The translations under genes and the position numbers were made by a program. The notes under the pieces are model-generated. The model saw only the letters and a list, made by a program, of their open reading frames with translations. It was not told where the DNA came from and ran no database searches. A stretch of 25,989 nucleotides of DNA from Chara braunii (taxonomy: Eukaryota > Streptophyta > Charophyceae > Charales > Characeae): positions 1,365,903 through 1,391,891 of the forward strand of contig BFEA01000003.1 in the NCBI GenBank assembly GCA_003427395.1. The letters are read 5' to 3'. Below are positions 16,984 to 25,509 of this stretch, piece after piece (the first letter of the stretch is position 1; each line of letters begins with the position of its first letter).

Positions 16984-17204
16984 GGTACCGACTTACCTAC
17001 CACTTGAGTGTTTTCCCCGCCGCGACCTTCAAATGTCGCGGCCATAGCTAGGTACCGGCCTACCCACCACTTGGGTGTTTTCCCCGCCGCTACCTTCAAA
17101 TGTTGCGGTCATAGCTAGGTACCGGCCTACCCGCCACTCGAGTGTTTTCCCTACCACGACCCTCAATGTCGTGGTCACAACTAAGTACCGGCCCTTTGGG
17201 CCGT
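16984..17204 (+). repeat. 67-bp tandem repeat, about 3.3 copies
   Basis: Units start GGTACCG at 16984, 17051 and 17118, and a partial unit starts AGTACCG at 17184. Each contains CCACTTGRGTGTTTTCCC and a hairpin: GCCGCGAC/GTCGCGGC (17019-17042) in copy 1, ACCACGAC/GTCGTGGT (17153-17175) in copy 3, one mismatch in copy 2. The partial fourth copy ends in another hairpin, CGGCCC-TTT-GGGCCG. Confidence 0.85.
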
Positions 17205-17380
17205 CCAATAACCCAAATACCCTTGCAGGTCATACATACACTCAAGCAGACAAGTACTCAGAGAGGCATGCAGACCAGCAAGCGTAAACAAACATAAACT
17301 TAGGAGCGGGTTCGGGTCACTAGATGGGTTAAACCCCAATACTCTACATATACTTGAGCGGCCCCATTCTTAACAAGAGT

Positions 17381-17545
17381 AGGAGCTAGCTCAGTAGGTT
17401 AAGGTTTGGGATTGTCAAGCGGTGGATGTAGGGAATGAATCCAACTTACACCTGAGCTAGCTCCTTTTGTCAAGGAACTCCACAACAGTTTCGCCCGGAT
17501 TCAGTCCGGCCGGGGCTCGAACCCGTGACCTCTAGATTAAGGTTA
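17381..17545 (-). repeat. Large inverted repeat beside a tRNA-like B box
   Basis: AGGAGCTAGCTCAG (17381-17394) is perfectly inverted at 17452-17465. The left arm TAGCTCAGTAGG, read on +, matches the tRNA A-box consensus. On the - strand, GGTCACGGGTTCGAGCCCC (17510-17528) is a textbook B box and T-arm, and CCGGA-TTCAG-TCCGG forms a further stem at 17482-17496. The parts look tRNA-derived but are in an order that does not make a tRNA. Confidence 0.5.
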
Positions 17546-17549
17546 GTTA

Positions 17550-18035
17550 GAGTTAGTAGTTACAGTTAGCCCCGTTCGAAAACAGGGGTATGACACTTGG
17601 CAGGTTAGGGAAGTTAGATAGTTAGATTCTGTTTTTTTTTTTTTTTTTTTCTTTCTTTTATGACTAATTTTGTTTTATTTCTTATTCTTATTTCTTACCT
17701 CTTATTTTTCGATGCTTGTTGTTCCTTGCAAAATTCCCGTAACTATGGCTGATAGTTTATGTTAGTGAATCTGCCGCAGAATCCGGGCAGATTCATTCCG
17801 ACGAACTTCGGTCCGCTCCGAATGCGTTCACGAGCGATTCGGCCTGACACTCTTGGGCGTGGAAAGCCAAGGAGGGGCACAAGAGGAAACTGGGAGTGTG
17901 GAGCGCATGCGTACAGGGATCGGTGTCGATTGAGAGTGGGAGATGGCTGCATGGCGGATGCTCGCCCGATGGCGATGAACATGGGGTAAGAGCGCGATCA
18001 GGCGGGGGTAGAACACGCGAAGGAAAGGAGGTGAT
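17550..18035. other. No supported gene
   Basis: Includes a T19 run (about 17632-17650) and then GC-balanced sequence with short frames on both strands. Two short frames of 76-79 codons on opposite strands (17743-17989) overlap and are not called. Confidence 0.4.
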
Positions 18036-18111
18036 CACACGAGAGGAAGGAGGTAAGCGAAGGAGAAGAAGGTGGAGAAGGAGAAACGGAGAAGGGGTGA
18101 GGCCAACGTAC

Positions 18112-18210
18112 CTGGCCATGGAATCGATGACGACAATGTCCCGCGCAAAACAGCGAGCGGAATGACCATAAGCCCGGGCGTGGCAAACAGAGGTAGCGCG
18201 CGGCAGCAAG
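18112..18210 (-). other. Exon-like block ending in a - strand 5' splice site
   Basis: The - strand reads GATTCCATGGCCAG|GTACGTTGG. A frame including GHSARCFARDIVVIDSMA precedes it. From the (CTT)n tract (18334 downward) to this CCAG the - strand has almost no AG dinucleotide, so the CCAG could itself be an acceptor abutting the donor. The pattern recurs at six further sites to 24629. Confidence 0.35.
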
Positions 18211-18251
18211 GAGAAAGGGTGGATCGGCCACGCGAAAGAAGCAGGCGCACG

Positions 18252-18334
18252 AGAAGGAGAAGAAGAAGAAGAAGAAGAAGAAGAAGAAGAAGAAGAAGAA
18301 GAAGAAGAAGAAGAAGAAGAGAAGAAGAAGAAGA
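18252..18334 (+). repeat. (GAA)n microsatellite
   Basis: About 27 GAA units with one GAG interruption, inside a wider purine-rich region (18000-18600). Read on the - strand this is a pyrimidine tract. Poly-Arg, poly-Leu and poly-Ser frames here are artefacts. Confidence 0.9.
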
Positions 18335-18600
18335 AAGGGAAGGGGGGAGGATACTACCGCACAGGAAAGAGTGAAGGGCGCGGCTGGTCAGAACGGGTGC
18401 GACTCGATCGAAAGAGATCGGCGCAGGGCTCATCGGAGATGAGGGGGAAATTAAGGAGGAAGTACGCAGGCGAGAGGACAAGCGCGAGGGGAAGGAGGAG
18501 AAGAGAAGAAAGAAGAAGTAGAAGGAAGGAGAAGGAAAGGGAGGAGAAGAATAAGAAGAGGAAGATGAGGAAGAAGAGAGGAGGGGAGAAGGATACGTAC

Positions 18601-18744
18601 CTGGCCTACATCGGTTGTTGACCATATGTGAGGCTGGAGACTTGCGGGATGTGACGAGCATTCGTGCGGCATCAGGAGGATGGGTCGACATCGCCAACTT
18701 GTTCAACTGTGCGCTTGTGTCCTCCGTATCGTGGTCTTGGCACG
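18601..18744 (-). CDS. Candidate exon of a - strand spliced gene, unknown
   Basis: An acceptor TTGTGTAG (minus strand, 18745-18752) opens a 144-nt frame without stops, ending CCAG|GTACGTATCC. The peptide includes CQDHDTEDTSAQLNKLAMST and RMLVTSRKSPASHMVNNRCR. The donor fits the consensus and is followed by a pyrimidine-rich intron start. It shares GATGTCGACCC with the block at 21786-21900, but in a different frame. It is either one member of a diverged exon family or a coincidental open stretch. Confidence 0.35.
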
Positions 18745-19588
18745 CTACACAACGTGACGAATCGAGTTACGGGGAGAGGGGGCATTGAGCTAGTATGCCG
18801 GACAGCTACAACGACGACGTGAGAGAGAGACAGGTAAGTCTCTAATCACACGACGCACTCCCCTATACTCCCGCTAGTCGAATAGGCCAAATCGAATGAA
18901 TCTACCGCTAGAACATGGAACTATACCTACCACTATCGTTTGTGAGTGTGTGGGTGTGTATATATGATTGTGTATGTGTTTGTGTGTGTGAGTGCGGGAG
19001 TGTATATCGCACGGCCGATCGCACACTGCTTTCACTAATAAGATGAGCTCCATTGAATGAAACTACGACAACAATGCAGAAATCTATACTACTACTACGT
19101 GAGTACGTGTGTGCGAATACGCACGTGTGTGTGTGTGTGTGCTGTCATGTTCACTACACACATCTCCACTAAGGAGAAGCATGACTATCCCAGACTCTTT
19201 CGTCGGACTTCAGCGACCCATGAGTAGGTTTCCCTGTCTTCAATCTATCCCTCTATGTGTGTGTATGTGAGAGTGTGAGAGAGAAAGAGGGAGGAGAGAG
19301 ACGAGGGGGGCTTATTGAGAATACAAACCACATACCTGAACGGAGTGCATGGTTCAAATTGAAAGGCCAGGGGGGATCAGCCTCTTGATGATTTCGTGAA
19401 ACTTCAATGAAACAACCAGTCAAGGTCGTTCGACGTTGTCTCATTCTCTCCCTGTTTCCACGAATGCACATAGCCTGAAAAATGGTTAGTATACATTAGC
19501 GTTTTATTACTTATTTTCTTTTATTTCCTTTGTTTGATTTTATTATTATTATTAATCATTATAATTCTCGTCAGAATATATATATATA
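18745..19588. other. No supported gene; simple-repeat patches
   Basis: TG-rich patches occur at 18945-18995 and 19105-19142, a GA-rich patch at 19265-19310 and a short (ATT)n at 19540-19553. A strong + strand donor-like CAGGTAAGT lies at 18831-18839 with no matching exon visible. CATTGAATGAAACTACG and CTTCAATGAAAC are only weakly alike. Confidence 0.4.
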
Positions 19589-20314
19589 CAGGGTCACCAG
19601 CCCGTACGTATGGAGGTCCCCGGGCAGACCTCCGTACCTATGGGCGTTCGGGGTCCCGTACGGGGTCCGAACTTGACGGCGTTCGGCCCCCGCCAAAAAT
19701 TATTTCGGGGCCTAAAAATAACTTTATTTTTCTGAATTGTTTTTTGTGAGTTCTCTGTGACATGAGGTACATGCCTATAAATTTTCAAGTCATTTGGCTT
19801 AGCCAAATAAGAATTATAAATCTTCAAAGATGGCGGTCTCAAAACGTGCTCGGCCAAGTTTTTTTTCACTTTTTACTTTTTGTTTTTACTTTAGTTCACG
19901 GTCTAAACAATTTATTATTTTTTGAAACGTTTTTAGTGGTTTTTGCATTATGTGAAGTACACATTCGTAAATTTTCAGGGCATTTATCTATGTCAAAAAA
20001 AAAAGCAAAATCTCCAGAGATGGCGGTGTCGAAAACGTGCTCGCGCACTCACTAAATTTTTATTTTATTTTATTTTTTTAGTATTTTTTTTTCATATTTT
20101 ATTTTTATTTCAAAATTGGTAAGGAATTTGGATGTAATGCTCAGGCAAATCTTGCGTAATTTATGTTTCTTCACAACATATCATTTTTTCAGATTTTTTT
20201 GATGACTTGTTGTTTTTTTTTTGTTTTTTTTTTTGTCCGCGTTCGGGCCGAACGCATCCCCAAGGGGTCCCATACGTTCGGGCGTTCGGCTCGTCCCGAA
20301 TGCCGGTTACCCTT
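19589..20314 (+). mobile_element. hAT-like non-autonomous transposon, copy 2
   Basis: It starts CAGGGTCACC and ends GGTTACCCTT (8/10 inverted match), flanked by TATATATA on both sides (19581-19588 and 20315-20322). The flank is inside a (TA)n tract, so the duplication is consistent but not diagnostic. The 726-bp element shares its ends and interior with the copy at 13019-13775 in reverse orientation. It holds an internal duplication around AGATGGCGGTGTCGAAAACG. It is about 95% identical by eye to the copy starting at 25510. Noncoding. Confidence 0.85.
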
Positions 20315-20540
20315 TATATATATATATATATCCGCAGGCAGAGAGAGAAAAGAGGACAACAAACGCGGGGATATATATATATATAATGAGTCGGTAAAAC
20401 TCCGACGAAACAGTTTGTCACAGCCCCTCGTTTGTTGTCCTCTTCTCTCTCTCTGCCAACGGTTTACCTGGCAGTTTTGTTTGTGACGATATATATATAT
20501 AAATATATATAAGTGACGAGTGGGAATGAAGGTGGGGAAA
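20315..20540. repeat. (TA)n tracts and an inverted repeat
   Basis: (TA)n tracts lie at 20315-20331, 20371-20384 and 20490-20511. GAGAGAGAAAAGAGGACAAC (20341-20360) is inverted, with one base fewer, at about 20436-20454, making a large foldback around a 75-nt centre. Confidence 0.6.
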
Positions 20541-20734
20541 GAGGTAAAGAAGAAAAAGAGGAAAAGGTGGAGGAGGAGAATGGCGGGAGGAAAAGGACAG
20601 CGTCGCGATAGGAAATGAATGTGAGCGTAAGTGCAGAGGTGGATTGCGTGGTGGAAAGTGGGCGGATGGTGGTTCTTGGGAGCATGTGGCATCTATGTGG
20701 GGGATCAAAGTTGTGAGTGATATGGGGGACATAC

Positions 20735-20814
20735 CTGGTGCTTGTGGCGAACGATACTGGCCGAGATTTGCTCGTACTTTAGGGAGTTATTGACGTCATC
20801 ATCGACATTTTAGT
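20735..20814 (-). other. Exon-like block, module A
   Basis: An acceptor-like GCCTAG precedes an 80-nt block that ends CACCAG|GTATGTCC. The frame LKYEQISASIVRHKHQ leads into the donor; upstream the frame has a TAA, so the true acceptor may be internal. It shares GACGTCAA and AAGTAC...GAG words with the block at 21786-21900. Confidence 0.4.
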
Positions 20815-21064
20815 CTAGGCTAGATAGGATCTGCCATCTGTAGTCTGGGCGCCGAGCGCCAGATAGGATATCAACATTGGTTCTTCGTTGATGATGATGA
20901 TGAGACTATTCCAGCATTGTCAATTATGAGCTTTTGGTGTGCTCTTATTTGGTGAAACTTGTGATGCAATTATGCTCTTGGTTCGAGGTCATGACTATCT
21001 GGTCTCATGTGTATGTTGCTGATTGGTTTTTGAAGTTTGCTATCGCTCATTTTCCTTGCATTAT

Positions 21065-21065
21065 G

Positions 21066-21128
<63 letters not shown>
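21065..21128. repeat. (ATT)n microsatellite, module A
   Basis: Near-perfect trinucleotide tract that closes the AT-rich segment of the module (20885-21064). It is followed by TCCTAGTAAGAGAGCAACTA, which recurs after the next (ATT)n tract. Confidence 0.95.
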
Positions 21129-21698
21129 TCATCCTAGTAAGAGAGCAACTATGTGTGTTTGAAGGAAAGACCAGGGTAGAACATGGTGGGGAGGAAGAAG
21201 AGTACTCACGGAAAGAGGGGGAGCGTGAGAGAAAGAGACGGAGGGGGGAGATCGACATTCTCCGTTTGAATGAAACCTGGCTGGCATTGTGGCCAGGTAC
21301 GGTGCAGGAGGAGGAGGTGCACAGACGGGGAAAGGTGATTTGCTTGAAAGAAAGGAGGAGGAGAAGAAGAAGAAGACGAAGGAGAAGAAGAAGAAGAAGA
21401 AAAGGAGGAAGAGAGAATAGGAGGGAGATAGGCTTCAGTGTGTAAGTGTGTGGGGTATTCAGGGTGGTCCAGAATCGAGGTGTGTGCGAACACTGGTGTT
21501 GGACACATTGACGAGGGTTGGGTTGTACAGGCACTGATGTGCCATAGCCTGTTGAAGCGCGTTTGCGTCTGAACTGTATTCTCGGGTTCCATATCTCTGA
21601 GCTTTGAATGGGCGCTATGCACCAGTGTGAGTCGCTATCTGTTTGCATGTATGCAATATGGAGAAGAAAGCGAGTTTGATTGCATAAAAACCGCTCTG

Positions 21699-21702
<4 letters not shown>

Positions 21703-21752
<50 letters not shown>
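21703..21752. repeat. (GA)n microsatellite
   Basis: Perfect 25-unit GA tract. On the - strand it is a (TC)n tract just inside the candidate intron downstream of the donor at 21785. Confidence 0.95.
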
Positions 21753-21755
<3 letters not shown>

Positions 21756-21785
21756 TGATGATGGTGATGATGTGAAGATACATAC

Positions 21786-21900
21786 CTGGCATTGGCGATG
21801 GTCTGCACGGGTCGACATCCTCAAGTACTTCGATTGGGCCGTTGACGTCAACAGTTGCATTGTCAATAAGTAGACAGATGGTAGTTGTATAGGGAGTAGG
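21786..21900 (-). CDS. Candidate exon, module B, unknown function
   Basis: A TTGACGCCCAG acceptor (minus, 21901-21911) opens a 115-nt block without stops in one frame, ending ATGCCAG|GTATGTATC. The frame includes TICLLIDNATVDVNGPIEVL and EDVDPCRPSPMPG. This is the best-looking of the module exons. Its DNA aligns with the block at 20735-20814 around GACGTCAAY and AAGTACNNGAG. No family is recognised. Confidence 0.4.
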
Positions 21901-22116
21901 CTGGGCGTCAAGCGCGTAGGGAGAAGGGTCCGATCACATATGTTGGCAGTGGCGAGAGCAAGCTCTCATTGACATTTGGTTTTCAGTTTTACGATTCTCC
22001 ATTGGTATTATATTGGTGCAATGCTACTTTCTGGACACTGTGATACATTCTGGCTTTCAATGTGATTGTGCAATCTGGATATTGCCATCTCGCTACTTCC
22101 CTTTTTCCTTGCAGTT

Positions 22117-22128
22117 TTATTGTTATTA

Positions 22129-22168
<40 letters not shown>

Positions 22169-22191
22169 CATTATTTTTTTTATTATTTTTA

Positions 22192-22244
<53 letters not shown>

Positions 22245-22246
22245 TT
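22117..22246. repeat. (ATT)n microsatellite, module B
   Basis: Interrupted ATT tract of about 130 bp, ending TTTTATCCTAGCAAGATAGC, which resembles the flank of the module A tract. Confidence 0.95.
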
Positions 22247-22494
22247 ATCCTAGCAAGATAGCTACTATGTGAGTTTTGAAGGAAAGAACCAGAGGGACAG
22301 GGGCAAAGACTGCGTGAAGAAGGAGTACACCATTGGGAAGAAGATGAACACTGCAAATGGAGAGAATGGACACGGCAGGAAAGAAGAAGGATATAGGAGA
22401 AAAAAAAGAACAAGAGGTAGGAGGAAGACGAAGAGAAGGAGAGAGAGGGAGAAGAAGTGGAAGGAAGGCAGAGTGAGGGTAAGGAAGTTCTTAC

Positions 22495-22540
22495 CTGCAC
22501 AGGTTGTGCGCGAAGGTGGTGGATAAGCACATCAGGCAAG
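22495..22540 (-). other. Donor-bearing block inside module C
   Basis: The - strand reads ACCTGTGCAG|GTAAGAAC, a consensus donor, preceded by CTTATCCACCACCTTCGCGC. No acceptor can be chosen with confidence. Confidence 0.3.
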
Positions 22541-22788
22541 GGATAGGATGTGTGACAAGGGAAATGTGAAGGTGCGAGCAAGTATGAGGAGGAAGAAAAG
22601 GAAGGGGTGCACTGTGAGAAAGGGAATCACACGAGAAAGGAGAGAGAGACAAAGCAAACAGACAAACAAGACAAACATACAGACAAACAGACAGGTACAC
22701 AGAGACACTCAAAGAGAGATGCATACACAGAGAGAGAGAGAGACAAAGGGAACGAGAAATAGAGAGAGAGAGGTGACTTGATACATAC

Positions 22789-22847
22789 CTGATGTGGGAA
22801 AGAAGGTCGACTATGGTGTCCACGTCATGTACATTGGTCTCCAAAAT
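22789..22847 (-). CDS. Candidate exon, module C
   Basis: An ACTTACTTAG acceptor and a 59-nt block encoding ILETNVHDVDTIVDLLSHI, ending CATCAG|GTATGTATC. It is homologous to the block at 24629-24677 (ACCAATGTACAYGAMGT shared). The frame is stopped by a TAG exactly at the acceptor, as expected at an intron-exon border. Function unknown. Confidence 0.4.
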
Positions 22848-23108
22848 CTAAGTAAGTTGTTGCGTGGATGCGGTTGTAGTAGGACAGATGGGTAGATTGG
22901 GCGTTGGGCGCCGAACTGAGAAAAGCGACTTTGGATGTTGTGTTGGTGTGGCCTATGGGCTTGAACATTGACTCACTACTTCATTGTATTGCTTGATGTG
23001 GATGGTTTCTTGGTGCATTTGTACTCTCTGCTTGGACACGACTACTTGGACATCTGTGTGATTTCACCACTTGGGTTTTTGTTTATCGTTCACACTTATA
23101 TTCCTTGC

Positions 23109-23109
<1 letters not shown>

Positions 23110-23161
<52 letters not shown>

Positions 23162-23177
23162 TATTATTATTATTATT
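23110..23177. repeat. (ATT)n microsatellite, module C
   Basis: ATT tract at the end of the AT-rich segment 22955-23109, which aligns with 20885-21064, 21965-22116 and 25305-25464. Confidence 0.95.
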
Positions 23178-23333
23178 GTAATAAACCGAGAACTGAAAGA
23201 TACTCGTCATACGTTGTAGTATAAGTAGATTCAGATTTGCACGATGTCTCCGATAATGGTGAAAGTGATGTCTGATACAACGTCTCTTTACCAATAGACG
23301 AAGAGAGTGGAGGGGGGAGTAGACAGATAACCT

Positions 23334-23775
23334 GTGCCACATCAGCATACAGACAGCATGGCCAATGCCGCGTCAGCAGTAGACAGGCGGCAGTGCCACA
23401 GCAGCAGAAACGAATGACCTATGCCACATCAACAATGCAGACAAGTGGCCTGCGCCACATCAGCAATGTCGACAGGTGGTCTGCGCCACATCAGCAATGT
23501 CGACAGCTGGCCTGTGCCACAATAGCAGTATAGACAAGTGGTTGCACCACATCAGCAATGTAGGCATGTGGTTGCGCCACATCAGCAGTACAGACAGATG
23601 GTCTGCACCACATCCGCGGTACAGACAGATGGTCTGCGTCACAGCAGCAGTGCAGGCAGATGGTCTGCGTCACAGCAACAGGGTAGACAGATGGTCTGCA
23701 CTACATCAACAATGTAGATTAGTGGCATGCGCCACATCAGTAGGGAAGACATGTGGCATCGCCACGCCAGCAATG
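23334..23775 (+). repeat. 31-bp minisatellite, about 14 copies
   Basis: The unit is roughly GCCACATCAGCAATGTAGAC followed by AGRTGGYCTGC. Copies vary at several positions (AGCAGTACAGAC, AACAATGCAGAC) and one or two are short. The period is not a multiple of three. Short frames on both strands are artefacts of the repeat. Confidence 0.9.
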
Positions 23776-24039
23776 CTTGGCGCACATAACAGACATCGTC
23801 AGCATGTTGCCACAGTCCTGCGTCGTCCGCAGCACCAGCGCACAGCCAACGTCAAGGCAGCATAGCAAGACTGAATGTTGGCATCCTGGAAAGGCCAAGC
23901 CTTATGCAGTGTTTGACGAGGCTGTCTGGTCTCAGGTCCCTCTCACACCGTCATACAGATTGACTTGGAACCGAGGATCTGGACTGTGTACAGCTGCGGA
24001 CTCCCGCTTGGTCCTGATGTTGTCTGCGTACCTGCACAC

Positions 24040-24560
24040 AGACAGACTGACAGACACAGATAGACAAACAGAGAGAGAGAAACAGACAACCCAGACAAGT
24101 AGACTAAGACACAGACACTATGTGACCCACATACAGACAATGTGACACACGCCCGGACAATGTGGCTCGCACATGCAACAACATACACAGATACTGTGAC
24201 ACACACAGTCACAGGCACGCAATACGTAGATACACAGTGGAACACGCACAAACACTTTCACACAGACCATGACATATATTGTGACACAGGCTATGACATA
24301 TATTGTGACACAGACTATGACATACACTGTGACACAAACAAAAAACATACACAGTCACACTGCACAGTGACACATACATGGACACTGTGACATACATAGT
24401 GATGCAGTATAGAAGTGACACATAGACTCACAGGCACACAGTGCGCAGCAACACACAGATATTGTGACACACACGGTCACAGTCACACAGATACATGGTG
24501 ATACAGTCACACAGTGACACATACACAGTGACATAGATACACAGTGGCACAAAGAGAGAG
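24040..24560 (+). repeat. AC/GT-rich satellite with a 24-bp sub-array
   Basis: GACACAGAC, GTGACACA and CACAGTCACA words recur throughout. A clean 24-bp unit, CYATGACATATATTGTGACA plus CAGR, occurs in tandem at 24267-24290, 24291-24314 and 24315-24338. TGTGACA and TGTCACA alternate, giving many small inverted repeats. The Val/Cys-rich frames on the - strand are repeat artefacts. Confidence 0.85.
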
Positions 24561-24628
24561 ATAGTGGCATACACAGTGAGAGAGAGACAGAGAAAGGGAG
24601 ATAGAGAGAAAGAGTTGAGAGTACGTAC

Positions 24629-24677
24629 CTGGTGTATGTGGGAGGTTGGTATTGGTATTGACTTCGTGTACATTGGT
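24629..24677 (-). CDS. Candidate exon, module D
   Basis: A CTTCACAG acceptor, then a 49-nt block (TNVHEVNTNTNLPHTPG in the frame homologous to module C) ending ACACCAG|GTACGTAC. A paralogue of 22789-22847 at DNA level. The length differs by 10 nt, so the two would not preserve phase identically. This argues for at least one being nonfunctional. Confidence 0.35.
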
Positions 24678-24715
24678 CTGTGAAGGCAAAGTCAACCTGT
24701 CGCAAGAGGATAGGT

Positions 24716-25221
24716 ACTACGAATCCCCCTCGGTGGCGGCCATCCGCGGACACGTCCGCGGCCGCGTGGACGTGTCCGTGGTCCGCGGCCATGAAAAAAA
24801 AAAAAAAAAAAAAAAAAATTCAAAACATTATGAACAAAAAATATGTTATGCAGAAAAATATACTGAACAACTTTTGCCTTGTGGTCATATCCAAAAACGT
24901 TACTGAATTTAAAATAAAAAATCACATACGTTTCATGTTTTTTTTTTGAAAAAAAAAAAAAAACAGCTTTTGCCTCATGAAAATTAGTTTTTGAAGTTTT
25001 AAAATTCGAAGACGAAGTCAAAAAATAAAATAAAAAATTGCGCAATGTAGATCTCAAAAAGATCTACAACCCCTTTTTTTTTTTTTTTTTTGATAAAATT
25101 TTAAGGTCGCAAAAAATTCCTGAAAGTCGCGGCCGCACCCAACCGCGGCCGGAGCCGCGGCGGCCGTGATCACGTCCGCCCTCCAAGCTTGACCCCCCGG
25201 ACGCGTCCGCGGGTGTTTCAT
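24716..25221. mobile_element. TIR element with GC-rich ends, relative of the hAT-like copies
   Basis: Identical 9-bp flanks AGGATAGGT (24707-24715 and 25222-25230) bracket 506 bp. CATCCGCGGACACGTCCGCG (24741-24760) is inverted near the right end, as CCCCGGACGCGTCCGCGGGT, at 25195-25214. The AT-rich interior matches copy 1 of the hAT-like family: AAAAAATATGTTATGCAG at 24838-24855 versus AAAAAATATGTTATGTAG at 13156-13173. The outermost bases form only a weak terminal inverted repeat. Alignment of flanking module sequence across the insertion supports the borders. Noncoding. Confidence 0.65.
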
Positions 25222-25464
25222 AGGATAGGTCGGACAGGCGGGATGAGTACAGTAGACTGGACGCCAGACAGTAGGAGCGACATTGAATACTGCAGTGATG
25301 TGACCTGAAGGGTTAGAACACTGGCTCACGAGGTCACTATATCGCTCTTATTCGGATGAAATCTTGGTGCATTTTAGCTCCCTACTGGTTACATGACTGT
25401 TTGGACTTCTGCATAATTGATTGTAACTTAGATTTTTGTGTATCGCATTCATTCATTTTTCTTG

Positions 25465-25509
25465 TATTATTATTATTAGTATTATTATTATTAACATTAT
25501 TATTATTAT
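25465..25509. repeat. (ATT)n microsatellite, module D
   Basis: ATT tract interrupted by AGT and AAC, directly invaded at 25510 by a hAT-like element. Confidence 0.9.

Noticed and set aside
18252-18334. Poly-Arg, poly-Leu and poly-Ser open frames across the GAA region
   Set aside because: They are translations of a trinucleotide microsatellite; any frame is open on both strands.
21065-22246. Poly-Ile, poly-Tyr and poly-Leu frames
   Set aside because: They arise from (ATT)n tracts and have no independent coding support.
23334-23775. CRISPR array
   Set aside because: Units are contiguous 31-bp tandem copies without spacers, in eukaryote-like DNA.
18601-24629. U1 snRNA 5' ends (ATACNTACCTGG on + strand)
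   Set aside because: The resemblance is the expected complement of a 5' splice site on the - strand; no U1 body follows at any site.
23943-24673. Cys/Val-rich membrane-like proteins on the - strand
   Set aside because: Direct products of the AC/GT-rich satellite.
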